Shown here: one piece after another, positions 34,059 through 42,480 of the stretch | Layout of the letters: each line of letters starts with the position of its first letter | Position numbering within the stretch: position 1 is the first letter of the stretch | Assembly (NCBI RefSeq): GCF_006874705.1 | Contig: NZ_CP035382.1 | Span: 4,402,001 to 4,466,000, forward strand | DNA from: Leclercia adecarboxylata | Lineage (GTDB): Bacteria > Pseudomonadota > Gammaproteobacteria > Enterobacterales > Enterobacteriaceae | Direction: 5' to 3' | Length of the DNA: 64,000 nt | Program-made: the position numbers and the translations under genes | The notes under the pieces: generated by a model | What the model was told of the DNA's origin: nothing | Database searches by the model: none | The model's input: only the letters and a program-made list of their open reading frames with translations

Positions 34059-34931
34059 TTACAGAGGGATCTCCTTGTCGTTTCCTCTCGGTGAGACCCA
34101 TAATACATCAGAAAAAACAATATAATCCCCACCTGAATCATTTTTTCTTTGCCACTCCCGAAAATCTTTATTAAAGATAGGTACAAATCCTGAAAAACTT
34201 CTCACCAGATGCCCCCACAAACCAGATAAGTAGGTAGACATGTAAATACTAGTTTCTTCTTTATTGAGAATGCGATCTTTACTCCAAATCCCTAGAGGCT
34301 CTGATGAATTCCCTTCATCAACAAAATCATAGGTATCCTTCAAGTAGAATCCCAGCTTATCTACAATAAAAAATGTTTTTTCTTTCCTGGTTTGTGTCAT
34401 TCCACGAACGCATATTTTAAGATTTGAGTTACCCATTGCACCATACCAATCGTTTATCGTATCCAATTTACTACCTATTGGAATGAGATTGACCTGGGAT
34501 GTTTTATCCAATTCTATAACATCGTCAGTGTACCCAAGAGATATCACATTTTTATTGAAATCACCTTTACTCTGAAGAAGTTTTTTTAGTCGGGCAATAC
34601 CTTTTGTACTTTTCCAACGACCAGAAAGTTCTTCAATCCCAGCGCTAACTTGTTCAAATTTTATTGCCCAGGACATTTTGACTATTTCAGTACTAACTTG
34701 AGTTGGTGGCAAGTTTCTTGCGTCCTCATCTAATGATTTTCTTTTACTTTCAGCAGTGAACGCAAATGCTGGCGAAATTTCAAACCACTGTTCCATTAAC
34801 TTAGGAGCCATCTCCCACCCCATATTTCTCATCGCATCCGGAATCTTATCAATATGAAAGAATTCCACACTGACTTTCTTTTCCTGCTGTTCCGGTTCCT
34901 TTGACGTCGTTGTCGATGAAACGGTCATCAC
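34059..34931 (-). CDS. DUF6402-like T6SS cargo protein (candidate effector)
   Basis: 290 aa. After a disordered Glu/Gln/Lys start, it has segments I associate with DUF6402: TFFIVDKLGFYLKDTYDFVD, LGIWSKDRIL and a C-terminal DFREWQRKNDSGGDYIVFSD. It has no signal peptide. It overlaps the displaced vgrG tail by 4 bp and is followed directly by a small membrane protein, the usual effector-immunity layout. The biochemical activity is unknown. AT-rich composition compared with the vgrG part marks it as an inserted cargo. Confidence 0.6.
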   Translation of the reverse strand: MMTVSSTTTSKEPEQQEKKVSVEFFHIDKIPDAMRNMGWEMAPKLMEQWFEISPAFAFTAESKRKSLDEDARNLPPTQVSTEIVKMSWAIKFEQVSAGIEELSGRWKSTKGIARLKKLLQSKGDFNKNVISLGYTDDVIELDKTSQVNLIPIGSKLDTINDWYGAMGNSNLKICVRGMTQTRKEKTFFIVDKLGFYLKDTYDFVDEGNSSEPLGIWSKDRILNKEETSIYMSTYLSGLWGHLVRSFSGFVPIFNKDFREWQRKNDSGGDYIVFSDVLWVSPRGNDKEIPL

Positions 34932-36256
34932 CTAGTCCCCGCTCTAATCTGGAAAACATAGTCCAGGACCACGTTTTCTTCAGTATACGAATTCACTGTA
35001 TACGTCAGTGCTGAATCAGTTCTTCCCTGCAACGCACCTGTGGGTGTATTAACCTGATAAGCAAATTCCATATCTTCTGCCCCTGTTAATGCATCTGAAA
35101 TTCTGAAACAGGCGGAGTTTGGTCCACATGACAAAATGGGTAATGGTGTGGGCATTTTAGTCTGGTCTTGCTCCAAGGAATTACCCCCCGCCGCCATCGT
35201 CCGCTTCGTCCTTCTCAGATACGTCCCCAGGGTGCCGTAATCAATCTTCCCCGCCTCCAGCCGCAGGTAACTCCCGCCACCAATCAGGGTGATGCGTTTT
35301 TTTCCGGCAAACGAGATGTCACTCGCCGAACTCATCGTCAGCTTTTTCTCCGCAATCAACTGCATCTTCCCGTTCTGCGCCTGCATCTCCACCTGGCCTT
35401 CGCTGGCTTTCAGGCTCAGTTGCCCCGTTCTCGCAAACAACCCGATTTTTTCTCCGGCCAGCGCCGTCATGTTGCCCATCACGCCAGTGCTGATATCGCT
35501 CCCGGCGTTAATGGCAATGTTCTTCGCGGCGGTCATCTGCAGATGCTCACCGCTGGTGAATGCCATCCCTTCCGGCGCGGAGAACAGCAGGGTTTCGTTC
35601 AGCGGCTTCAGGCGCTTTTCAAACATCTGTATCTGGCTGTCAATGTCCGCCTTCAGCGCCTGCGCCTGTTCAGCGGCAGTTTCCAGTTGCTGAAGCTGCT
35701 GCAGGCAGATATCAATTTCTTTCAGGGCGGTCTCCATCTCCAGCACCTCGCCCGCCGCCATCTGCTGTCCGTCCGCGGTGATAAACAGCCCTTTTGCGAC
35801 GCGAATCACGCCGTGCTCATCGGTTCTGAGTTCAAAACCCTTGCCACGGGGTATCTCCTGCACGTCCACCAGATGCCCGGTATTCAGCTGGGTTTTGCCG
35901 TACTCCGTGGCGAGTTTGATATGCTCCTCCCCGCGCCGGTCTTCCATCCGCAGCTTGTTGTTCGCGGGGGTGCGCAGCACGTTGCGGGTGTGGTTGTCGC
36001 GGGCAACATGGTCCGGATGTTCAGCATCGTGCAGGGCGTGGGAGATATACGGCAGGTCGATGTCGCCGTTGCTGTATGCGATGGCCACTTCGGTACCGTC
36101 GAGCAGCGGGGTGTGCCAGCCGTACGTTTCGCCGGCATACGGCTTCGCCATCCGCAGCCACAGGTAAGCAAACCCCTGTCCAGTATCGTCCCGGTCGAAA
36201 TTCAGCCTGACGCGGTAACGGCCCTGCTCATTCACGTGCGCGTAAGGTAGGCTCAA
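34928..36256 (-). pseudogene. Displaced vgrG 3' half with its own C-terminal extension
   Basis: 442 codons. It starts inside the VgrG gp5/OB region (YAHVNEQGRYRVRLNFDRDD) and lacks the N-terminal 400 residues needed for the trimeric base. The beta-helix part is nearly identical to the tail of the vgrG at 38508-40835. After TKRTMAA it has a unique extension of about 90 residues ending VLDYVFQIRAGTR. The only start is a TTG that overlaps the stop of the immunity gene upstream. It is a relic or a reservoir for recombination, not a working spike. Confidence 0.85.
35193..36244. repeat. 1.05-kb direct repeat (vgrG tail, copy 1)
   Basis: This copy matches 38623-39674 without any insertion or deletion (constant offset 3430 bp) and with few mismatches. 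It covers the VgrG OB-fold end and beta-helix. The pair could support recombination that deletes the 3.4-kb TseT-type cassette between them. Confidence 0.9.
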
Positions 36257-36957
36257 AGCTCCGTCATCAACGGTAAGTGACCATTTGCAGCTAATTCAAT
36301 TTCAATATTATTCGAAATAGTTATATCATTTTGGTTATTACCAATAAAAATTTCTTTTGATACAATAATTGTACCTAACTTATCATTGCAGTATATAATT
36401 TCAGACGCATTAACTGCATCGTTTGCATCAATAACTTTGGGGAGATATAACATCCATCCAACGGGTACTCTATCGTTAAATACAGCCTTCTGTTTCATTT
36501 TATATTGCTCAGTATCGAGCATAATATACCTGAAATCCCAAGGTATGTTTTTTAAAAGACTTTTAATTAAGTTAATGAATATTGCTTTATTATTTTTATC
36601 AGATAACGATGCGATTGTTAATGTCAGATAATATCTATTGTCCGAGATTGCCGGTGTATTCATTAGCCATACTGTCAAAACACTATCATCTTTATTTTTA
36701 TCTGCCAGAACAATATTGAAATTCTTCTTTTTCGCAATCATGACACCAACATAATCATTAGCTTTTTCCGCTATGTAATTATTATCTATTGCGATCATAG
36801 TTTCCGTTGGATGAGCTATGAACCATGTGCTAGGTTTCTCCTTCCAATCCGGCAATTGTCTAATAAATTCAGCCAACTCTTCAAAAATTAAACTTAATTT
36901 AGTTTGTTTGTTTCTATAAAATACAAGCTGTAATTTATAAAACATATAAGACCTCAT
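36253..36957 (-). CDS. Imm52/TsiT-like immunity protein
   Basis: 234 aa, cytoplasmic by sequence. The segment DRVPVGWMLYLPKVID and the N-terminal LPDWKEKPSTWFIAHPTET fit the Imm52 family, which protects against Tox-REase-5 nucleases. It overlaps the nuclease gene by 4 bp (ATGA), as expected for a toxin-antidote pair. Composition is AT-rich. The pairing with the nuclease is strong evidence; the family name is from memory of the pattern. Confidence 0.72.
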   Translation of the reverse strand: MRSYMFYKLQLVFYRNKQTKLSLIFEELAEFIRQLPDWKEKPSTWFIAHPTETMIAIDNNYIAEKANDYVGVMIAKKKNFNIVLADKNKDDSVLTVWLMNTPAISDNRYYLTLTIASLSDKNNKAIFINLIKSLLKNIPWDFRYIMLDTEQYKMKQKAVFNDRVPVGWMLYLPKVIDANDAVNASEIIYCNDKLGTIIVSKEIFIGNNQNDITISNNIEIELAANGHLPLMTEL

Positions 36958-37628
36958 ACATTCCCAGGGAAAATATTTTTAATGAATTTAGCAGGCATTG
37001 GTTTGTGGATGACATTTATCCGCAGCCCACTCATCGCAAACATCTCTTGTGCATAATTTGCGCTCACTGGTTGCATAAAGTACCACTCGAGTTTACCTGG
37101 AGGCATCCCTTTAATTGCACACTCATTTTGTCTGTTAGCTTGTTCCAAAAAAAGACCATCATCACCTTTAGTTAGTGCAATAAAGAATTTTAGCGTCCCG
37201 TTAGTATTGAAAAATTGATCATAGTTGGCCTTGCTTTCTTTCAGTACGCATTCTTTCGGCGCAAATCCATCAAATGCCACGCCATAAGTCCATTCCATTA
37301 TTTTCATAACAGGAAAATGAATAGGGAACTGACAAATATAAAACTGATACGCAATACTGACATCGGACCAACCTTCTATATTCTGTAAGGTAACCTGCCC
37401 TTGAGTATAGACACAAGGATCACAACCTTCCTCACTTAATTCCTTCGTCATTGTTGCAGCTTCTGCTTTCACTTTCTCCATTTCAGCCATCCGTACAAGA
37501 TATGCTTTTCTGGCAGAGTCAAGCTCCTGAATAACACCAATTATACCACCCAGGCGGCCTCCTCCGGTTCGCGGAAAAGTCCCTGTCCTGCCGGATGGAA
37601 CGGTGAACGTACTTCCAATATCACTCAT
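36954..37628 (-). CDS. Tox-REase-5 nuclease effector (TseT-like)
   Basis: 224 aa. The first 40 residues form a Gly-rich delivery tail (STFTVPSGRTGTFPRTGGGR), then a helix, then the toxin domain. The restriction-endonuclease core is seen in FDGFAPKECVLKESKANYDQ: the Asp and the Glu-Ser-Lys give the D...ExK set. It is followed by the Gln-rich helix EQANRQNE and the family end LEWYFMQPVSANYAQEMFAM. It resembles TseT of Pseudomonas, a T6SS DNase. The gene order TecT, co-TecT, TseT, TsiT is the same here. Confidence 0.82.
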   Translation of the reverse strand: MSDIGSTFTVPSGRTGTFPRTGGGRLGGIIGVIQELDSARKAYLVRMAEMEKVKAEAATMTKELSEEGCDPCVYTQGQVTLQNIEGWSDVSIAYQFYICQFPIHFPVMKIMEWTYGVAFDGFAPKECVLKESKANYDQFFNTNGTLKFFIALTKGDDGLFLEQANRQNECAIKGMPPGKLEWYFMQPVSANYAQEMFAMSGLRINVIHKPMPAKFIKNIFPGNV

Positions 37629-37977
37629 TGACTCCTCCGAACATTCTTTTTACCAGATTTTCCCTGATTTGTTGGTACTTGATGTATTCACTTTCGGTGC
37701 TTTCTTCACCATTCAGTAACCAGTCTTGCATCGCTTCCGTTTTATAGAAATTGGGTTCAAAGGCATTCATTATCAAAAAGTCTGTTTTAACTTCTTGATT
37801 CTGAAAATCATGAACACTCACGAACTCATCAGCGTCTTTTAGTCTTGTAATCAATTGTTTATCTGCAGAAAGAGAGGGGGAATTTCTGACAATAAGCTCA
37901 TGCAGGCGCTTAATATAATTTTTTGTTTCTAGTTGTGTAAGTTGTTCAATCTGCTGCTGCGATAATTTAATTATCAT
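37621..37977 (-). CDS. Co-TecT-like co-chaperone
   Basis: 118 aa, helical and acidic, without signal peptide. It lies between the DUF4123 adaptor and the nuclease effector, adjacent to the first and overlapping the second by 8 bp. In Pseudomonas the small co-TecT protein at this place stabilises the adaptor-effector complex. I assign the role mainly by position and size, since the sequence (LSQQQIEQLTQLETKNYIKR) has no clear motif. Confidence 0.6.
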   Translation of the reverse strand: MIIKLSQQQIEQLTQLETKNYIKRLHELIVRNSPSLSADKQLITRLKDADEFVSVHDFQNQEVKTDFLIMNAFEPNFYKTEAMQDWLLNGEESTESEYIKYQQIRENLVKRMFGGVNE

Positions 37978-38520
37978 TTAATTCTCGCTGTCTTCCAATT
38001 GTCGACCGGTGTAATAGTTAGCTTTGTCTTTCATACTTCCAATTTCTCCACCTACCCAAAATACCCACTCCTTCGTTCTGTTAACAAGCTGTTCATAGTG
38101 AGTTTCATCCAACAAAAATTCGATTTCTGCCAGAACCCTTGGATCATAAAATCGGAAAAGAGCACACCGTCTGTCCGGTAGCTGCAAATTTAAAAAAAAT
38201 TTGAAATGGTCGATTAAACTTTCAAGTGACTCGGAGGAAATTATCCAAGAAACAGATGGAACAGCCACTGCCAGTTGTTTAAGTTTGTCACGATGACTGA
38301 CTGAGTTATTAAGCCGAAATAACCAAGGCCCTGCAAATGCAAGACGGGAGTCAGGCCAGCTATTTAAAAGAGGTTCAGCAACCCCCGGTTCGTGCTGAAT
38401 CTCATCCCCGAAATGACGCTCGTATTGCAAACCGTCAACAAGTGCAAATAATGAACAATCAGGATAGGACATTAAAGTTCTCATAATGAAATCATATGAA
38501 CTATTAATCATGACTCCCAC
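37978..38520 (-). CDS. DUF4123 effector adaptor (TecT/Tap-like)
   Basis: 180 aa. DUF4123 proteins load effectors onto VgrG or PAAR. The family pattern is clear: SLFALVDGLQYER at the N-terminus, LAFAGPWLFRLN, and FRFYDPRVLAEIEFLLD. It overlaps the vgrG reading frame by 13 bp and is followed by the co-chaperone, nuclease and immunity genes. It is the loading factor of this cassette, probably for the nuclease effector. Confidence 0.85.
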   Translation of the reverse strand: MGVMINSSYDFIMRTLMSYPDCSLFALVDGLQYERHFGDEIQHEPGVAEPLLNSWPDSRLAFAGPWLFRLNNSVSHRDKLKQLAVAVPSVSWIISSESLESLIDHFKFFLNLQLPDRRCALFRFYDPRVLAEIEFLLDETHYEQLVNRTKEWVFWVGGEIGSMKDKANYYTGRQLEDSEN

Positions 38521-40835
38521 CGTATGACGAAAGCATTACCATTCATCGCCGCTTTCATCAAGCAACTGAGGCAAATCCCTCCACCTGTTACGGCCTTAGC
38601 TGGCATACTCGCCGCCCTCGCAGCCATGGTCCGCTTCGTCCTTCTCAGATACGTCCCCAGGGTGCCGTACTCAATCTTCCCCGCCTCCAGCCGCAGGTAG
38701 CTCCCGCCACCAATCAGGGTGATGCGTTTTTTTCCGGCAAACAAGATGTCACTCGCCGAACTCATCGTCAGCTTCTTCTCTGCAATCAACTGTATCTTCC
38801 CGTTCTGCGCCTGCATCTCCACCTGGCCTTCGCTGGCTTTCAGGCTCAGTTGCCCCGTTCTCGCAAACAGCCCGATTTTTTCTCCGGCCAGCGCCGTCAT
38901 GTTGCCCATCACGCCAGTGCTGATATCGCTCCCGGCGTTAATGGCAATGTTCTTCGCGGCGGTCATCTGCAGATGCTCACCGCTGGTGAATGCCATCCCT
39001 TCCGGCGCGGAGAACAGCAGGGTTTCGTTCAGCGGCTTCAGGCACTTTTCAAACATCGCAATCTGGCTGTCAATGTCGGCTTTCAGCGCCTGCGCCTGCT
39101 CTGCCGCCACCTCAAGCTGCTGAAGCTGTTGCAGGCAGATATCGATTTCCTTCAGGGCGGTCTCCATCTCCAGCACCTCGCCCGCCGCCTTCTGCTGTCC
39201 GTCCGCGGTGATAAACAGCCCTTTTGCGACGCGAATCACGCCGTGCTCATCGGTTCTGAGTTCAAAACCCTTGCCACGGGGTATCTCCTGCACGTCCACC
39301 AGATGCCCGGTATTCAGCTGCGTTTTGCCGTACTCCGTGGCGAGCTTGATATGCTCCTCCCCGCGCTGGTCTTCCATCCGCATCTTGTTATTCGCAGGCG
39401 TGCGCAGCACGTTGCGGGTGTGGTTGTCGCGGGCAACATGGTCCGGGTGCTCAGAATCATGCAGGGCGTGGGAGATATACGGCAGGTCGATGTCGCCGTT
39501 GCTGTATGCGATGGCCACTTCGGTACCGTCGAGCAGCGGGGTGTGCCAGCCGTATGTCCCACCGGCATACGGCTTCGCCATCCGCAGCCACAGGTAGGCA
39601 AACCCCTGTCCAGTATCGTCCCGGTCGAAATCCAGCCTGACGCGGTAGCGACCCTGTTCATCCAGATGCGCGTAGATGTCGTTCTTCTCCCGGCTCTCAA
39701 CCCGTGCGGGCAACGTGCCGTGCACTTCCGGGCGTTAGGTTTCTGCCGGGCGGAAGCAGTAACGTTCGGTATAGGGCATCCCGTCGACGGAGACATGCAG
39801 GCGGGTGTCACGGGCGGCATGGTACTCCATGGTGGTGATGACCACACCCTCCTTAAGCGCCCGAATCACCTCGCCCTGCGGCTCCAGCACCTGGCCCGGC
39901 AGCAGGCATGCGGCGTTACTCTCCAGATGAATACGCGCCGAGGCGTTCAGTTCCCGCTCATGGTGAATGCGGGCATAAAAGGCACCGGATTCGGTCTCCG
40001 GCTCCGGGTCGGTGTCGTCGCCTGCCTCCCGGTACGGCGCGACGTAGCGGTAATGCTCTCCGGTGGTCACCGCCTCACTGCGCACGCTCACCGTCGCGTC
40101 CATCGGTGTTCCGGCGATACGGTAGTTGTAATCCCGTACGCTGACCATGCCCGGCACCACCTGGTTCAGGGTGGACACGTCCCACACTGACTCCTGTGCC
40201 CCGTCATACAGCCCGGACGGCTCGCGGTACGGCAGATGAACGTCAAACCGGTAGTTCAGCTGGCTGTCGGCAAAAATATAAATATCCAGCCCGCGCGCCT
40301 CGTCCATTTCCGTGCGCCAGAAAATCCCGACCTCTGACAGTATGCGCTGAATAAATTCCAGGTCCGTCTCCCGCCACTGAGTAATCAGTTCACGTGCCGG
40401 GTAGGTGCGCTCCAGACGAAAATCAAAATCCGCGCCTTCAAGGCCATGCTGGCGTAATACCTGCTCCACCACCTCCGGCACCGACTGATTCTGAAATACA
40501 CTGCACTGACGGATACGCGTCAGCAGTGCCAGACGGGAGCTCAGCACCACCTGGTAATGGGACTGGTCGGCGGTGGTGGATATCCACTCCAGACGGGTGA
40601 TGATGCCGTGCACCGCCTTCCCGCTGCGCATACGCAGGGTGGCGTATTTCATCAGCACCTGTTCCGGGGCGATATAGCCCTGCGGGGTAGTGAAGTCGAT
40701 TTCCCAGCGAAACGGCTCGCTGAGTGCTTCGCGTCCGGTAAACTTCAGCACATCAGGTTTTACCGGGCTGTCGTTAATCTCCAGCAGATAGCGCGGCAGC
40801 CCGTCAAACAGCGCCAGCCAGTTGTCCTTGTCCAT
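38508..40835 (-). pseudogene. vgrG: VgrG (second copy) interrupted by an in-frame stop
   Basis: Read through, it is a normal VgrG of about 775 codons: gp27-like base (1-365), OB/gp5 and beta-helix, then a tail ending GNAFVIRWES. Codon 367 is TAA (39735-39737), just where the base joins the OB-fold. The frame continues beyond it without a shift (RPEVHGTLPARVESREKND). The first half (366 aa) would lack the spike; the second has a possible GTG start at 39725. It lies 4 bp after tssJ with a good AAGGAG site. One nonsense change, or a sequencing error, explains it. Confidence 0.9.
38623..39674. repeat. 1.05-kb direct repeat (vgrG tail, copy 2)
   Basis: Partner of 35193-36244 at a constant 3430-bp offset. 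It is the tail of the interrupted vgrG and includes its OB-fold end and beta-helix, but not the TAA codon. Confidence 0.9.
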
Positions 40836-40839
40836 CACA

Positions 40840-41364
40840 TCACTCCTTTACAGGCACAAGGCTGAGCCAGCCGTCGCCCAGTTCAATGATACGAGGTTTA
40901 TCTGGGTCGAGGTCATCCCGCGTGAGCACCTGACGCCAGCGGTTGTCCTGCATGTCCGGGCGGTTAAACAGCCCCACCACGGCGACGAATTGTGCGTCTT
41001 CATCCATCGGCATATTGAGCGTCACGCTGCCTTTGGGCATCACCAGCAGCGCTTTTGAGGCCAGTACATCGTCTTTCAGTACCGCATCAGCATTGCGCAA
41101 CAGAGCCTGATAATCAGCACTATCGACTGCCTGACGGTCTTTCAGCTGGTAAACCCGTACCATGGTGGCCAGCGGCGTCTGGGCACCGTCAGCATTTGCC
41201 GCGGTACGGGGGGTAAAATCCAGATGCAGTGTATTAATTTTCTTGTAAAAAATGGACTTTGTGAGGCTAACGGTACCGTCCGTCACGGTCTGGGTCAGGC
41301 CACAGCCTGCCAGCAGGGTGCAGGCGATAAGCGCCAGCGTCAGCCAGCGGGTGACTTGTGTCAT
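40840..41364 (-). CDS. tssJ: T6SS outer-membrane lipoprotein TssJ
   Basis: 174 aa. TssJ anchors the TssJLM membrane complex to the outer membrane. The signal peptide ends in the lipobox LAGC, with Cys21 as the lipid-bearing residue. The mature part has the family strands (INTLHLDFTPRTAANADG, MVRVYQLKDRQAVDSADY, KALLVMPKGSVTLNMPMDED). It lies after tssG and directly before the second vgrG. Confidence 0.93.
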   Translation of the reverse strand: MTQVTRWLTLALIACTLLAGCGLTQTVTDGTVSLTKSIFYKKINTLHLDFTPRTAANADGAQTPLATMVRVYQLKDRQAVDSADYQALLRNADAVLKDDVLASKALLVMPKGSVTLNMPMDEDAQFVAVVGLFNRPDMQDNRWRQVLTRDDLDPDKPRIIELGDGWLSLVPVKE

Positions 41365-41397
41365 TTAGCAATCCTTTTGAAGAGGGAAAGTGCGTAA

Positions 41398-42480
41398 TTA
41401 ATCGAAACGGTAATGACCGTCTTCAGCGGGCGACAGAGCCTGGCTGTGCAGCCCTTCATAGCAGCCCAGGCTGACCGTCAGGGTTTCCCGGTTATCGCTG
41501 AGCCTGCCGTCCTTCAGGCCGAGCAGTCCGGTGCGTCCCAGCTGTATTCGCCGGGCTTTACCCAGCCGGGGATCAGGCAACAACCGGACCGGTACGGTAA
41601 GACGCAGCCGTGCATCGCTGCGGTAACCCAGATAAACCCGCATCAGAACCAGCAGGTCAGTATGGATCTGACCACCGGGTAACCAGCCTTCGGCTTCGTC
41701 AGGATCTTCCGTGACAAGCGTAACCCGCACCCTGCTACAGGCTTCCCTGGCGGTTTTGCCAAGCGTTGCCCGCTGCGAAAGTCGGACACGGTTTCCGGCT
41801 TCCAGCCCGGTGCGGTTTTCGATATGCACTGTAACCGGGTCGGGTTGGGTGATAACCACACGGGTATGCGGAGCCAGCAGGCTGACCAGCGCGCGGATAC
41901 CTTCCGCATTGCGGGTGGGCAGCCGCATGGTGCCGAGCAGCGCCAGAAAGCGGGAAACCGGCGTTTCCACATGTTCCGCCGTGCCCGGGATACCCAGCCC
42001 CACCAGCCCCAGCAGGCACTGTGATGTCGCATCTTCCCCGCCCGCCTCAAAGGTGGCCGGATAAGCGTATTTGCGCCAGATCCGGTAGTACTGCGTGGTG
42101 ATGCGGTGACTGAAGATGTCCAGAAACGACGTGACCGCCTCATAACCATCCCGGCGCTGTGCGATATCATCCAGATACGCGCCCGGCAGGGGTGAATCCA
42201 CACCGTACATCCCCAGGAAGGTGGTGCGGACGGTCGGGGGTAACCCGGGATTTTCCTCATCGGTCTCAACCGTCCGCAGCTCGGTGACCGGGAATCCCAT
42301 CCCCGGCCAGGAGCGGAAACGCACCGGATCGTCGCCCGGATGGCTGGTCGCACCGAGCTTCGGCGCATCTGGATGCTCCTGCTCCAGCAACTGGCAGAAA
42401 CGATAAAAATTAGCCTGCCAGATGTCCTTATTGAGGGTTAACGTCAGCCTGGTACGTGCTGGCTGTGATTCTCGTTCCAT
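41398..42480 (-). CDS. tssG: T6SS baseplate protein TssG
   Basis: 360 aa. TssG forms the baseplate wedge with TssE, TssF and TssK. The start region (FYRFCQLLEQEHPDAPKLG) and the motif RTTFLGMYGVDSPLPGAYLD are family hallmarks. It overlaps the end of tssF by 37 bp, and no later Met gives a better start. A GRTGLLGLKDGRLSDNRETL end is present. Confidence 0.93.
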   Translation of the reverse strand: MERESQPARTRLTLTLNKDIWQANFYRFCQLLEQEHPDAPKLGATSHPGDDPVRFRSWPGMGFPVTELRTVETDEENPGLPPTVRTTFLGMYGVDSPLPGAYLDDIAQRRDGYEAVTSFLDIFSHRITTQYYRIWRKYAYPATFEAGGEDATSQCLLGLVGLGIPGTAEHVETPVSRFLALLGTMRLPTRNAEGIRALVSLLAPHTRVVITQPDPVTVHIENRTGLEAGNRVRLSQRATLGKTAREACSRVRVTLVTEDPDEAEGWLPGGQIHTDLLVLMRVYLGYRSDARLRLTVPVRLLPDPRLGKARRIQLGRTGLLGLKDGRLSDNRETLTVSLGCYEGLHSQALSPAEDGHYRFD

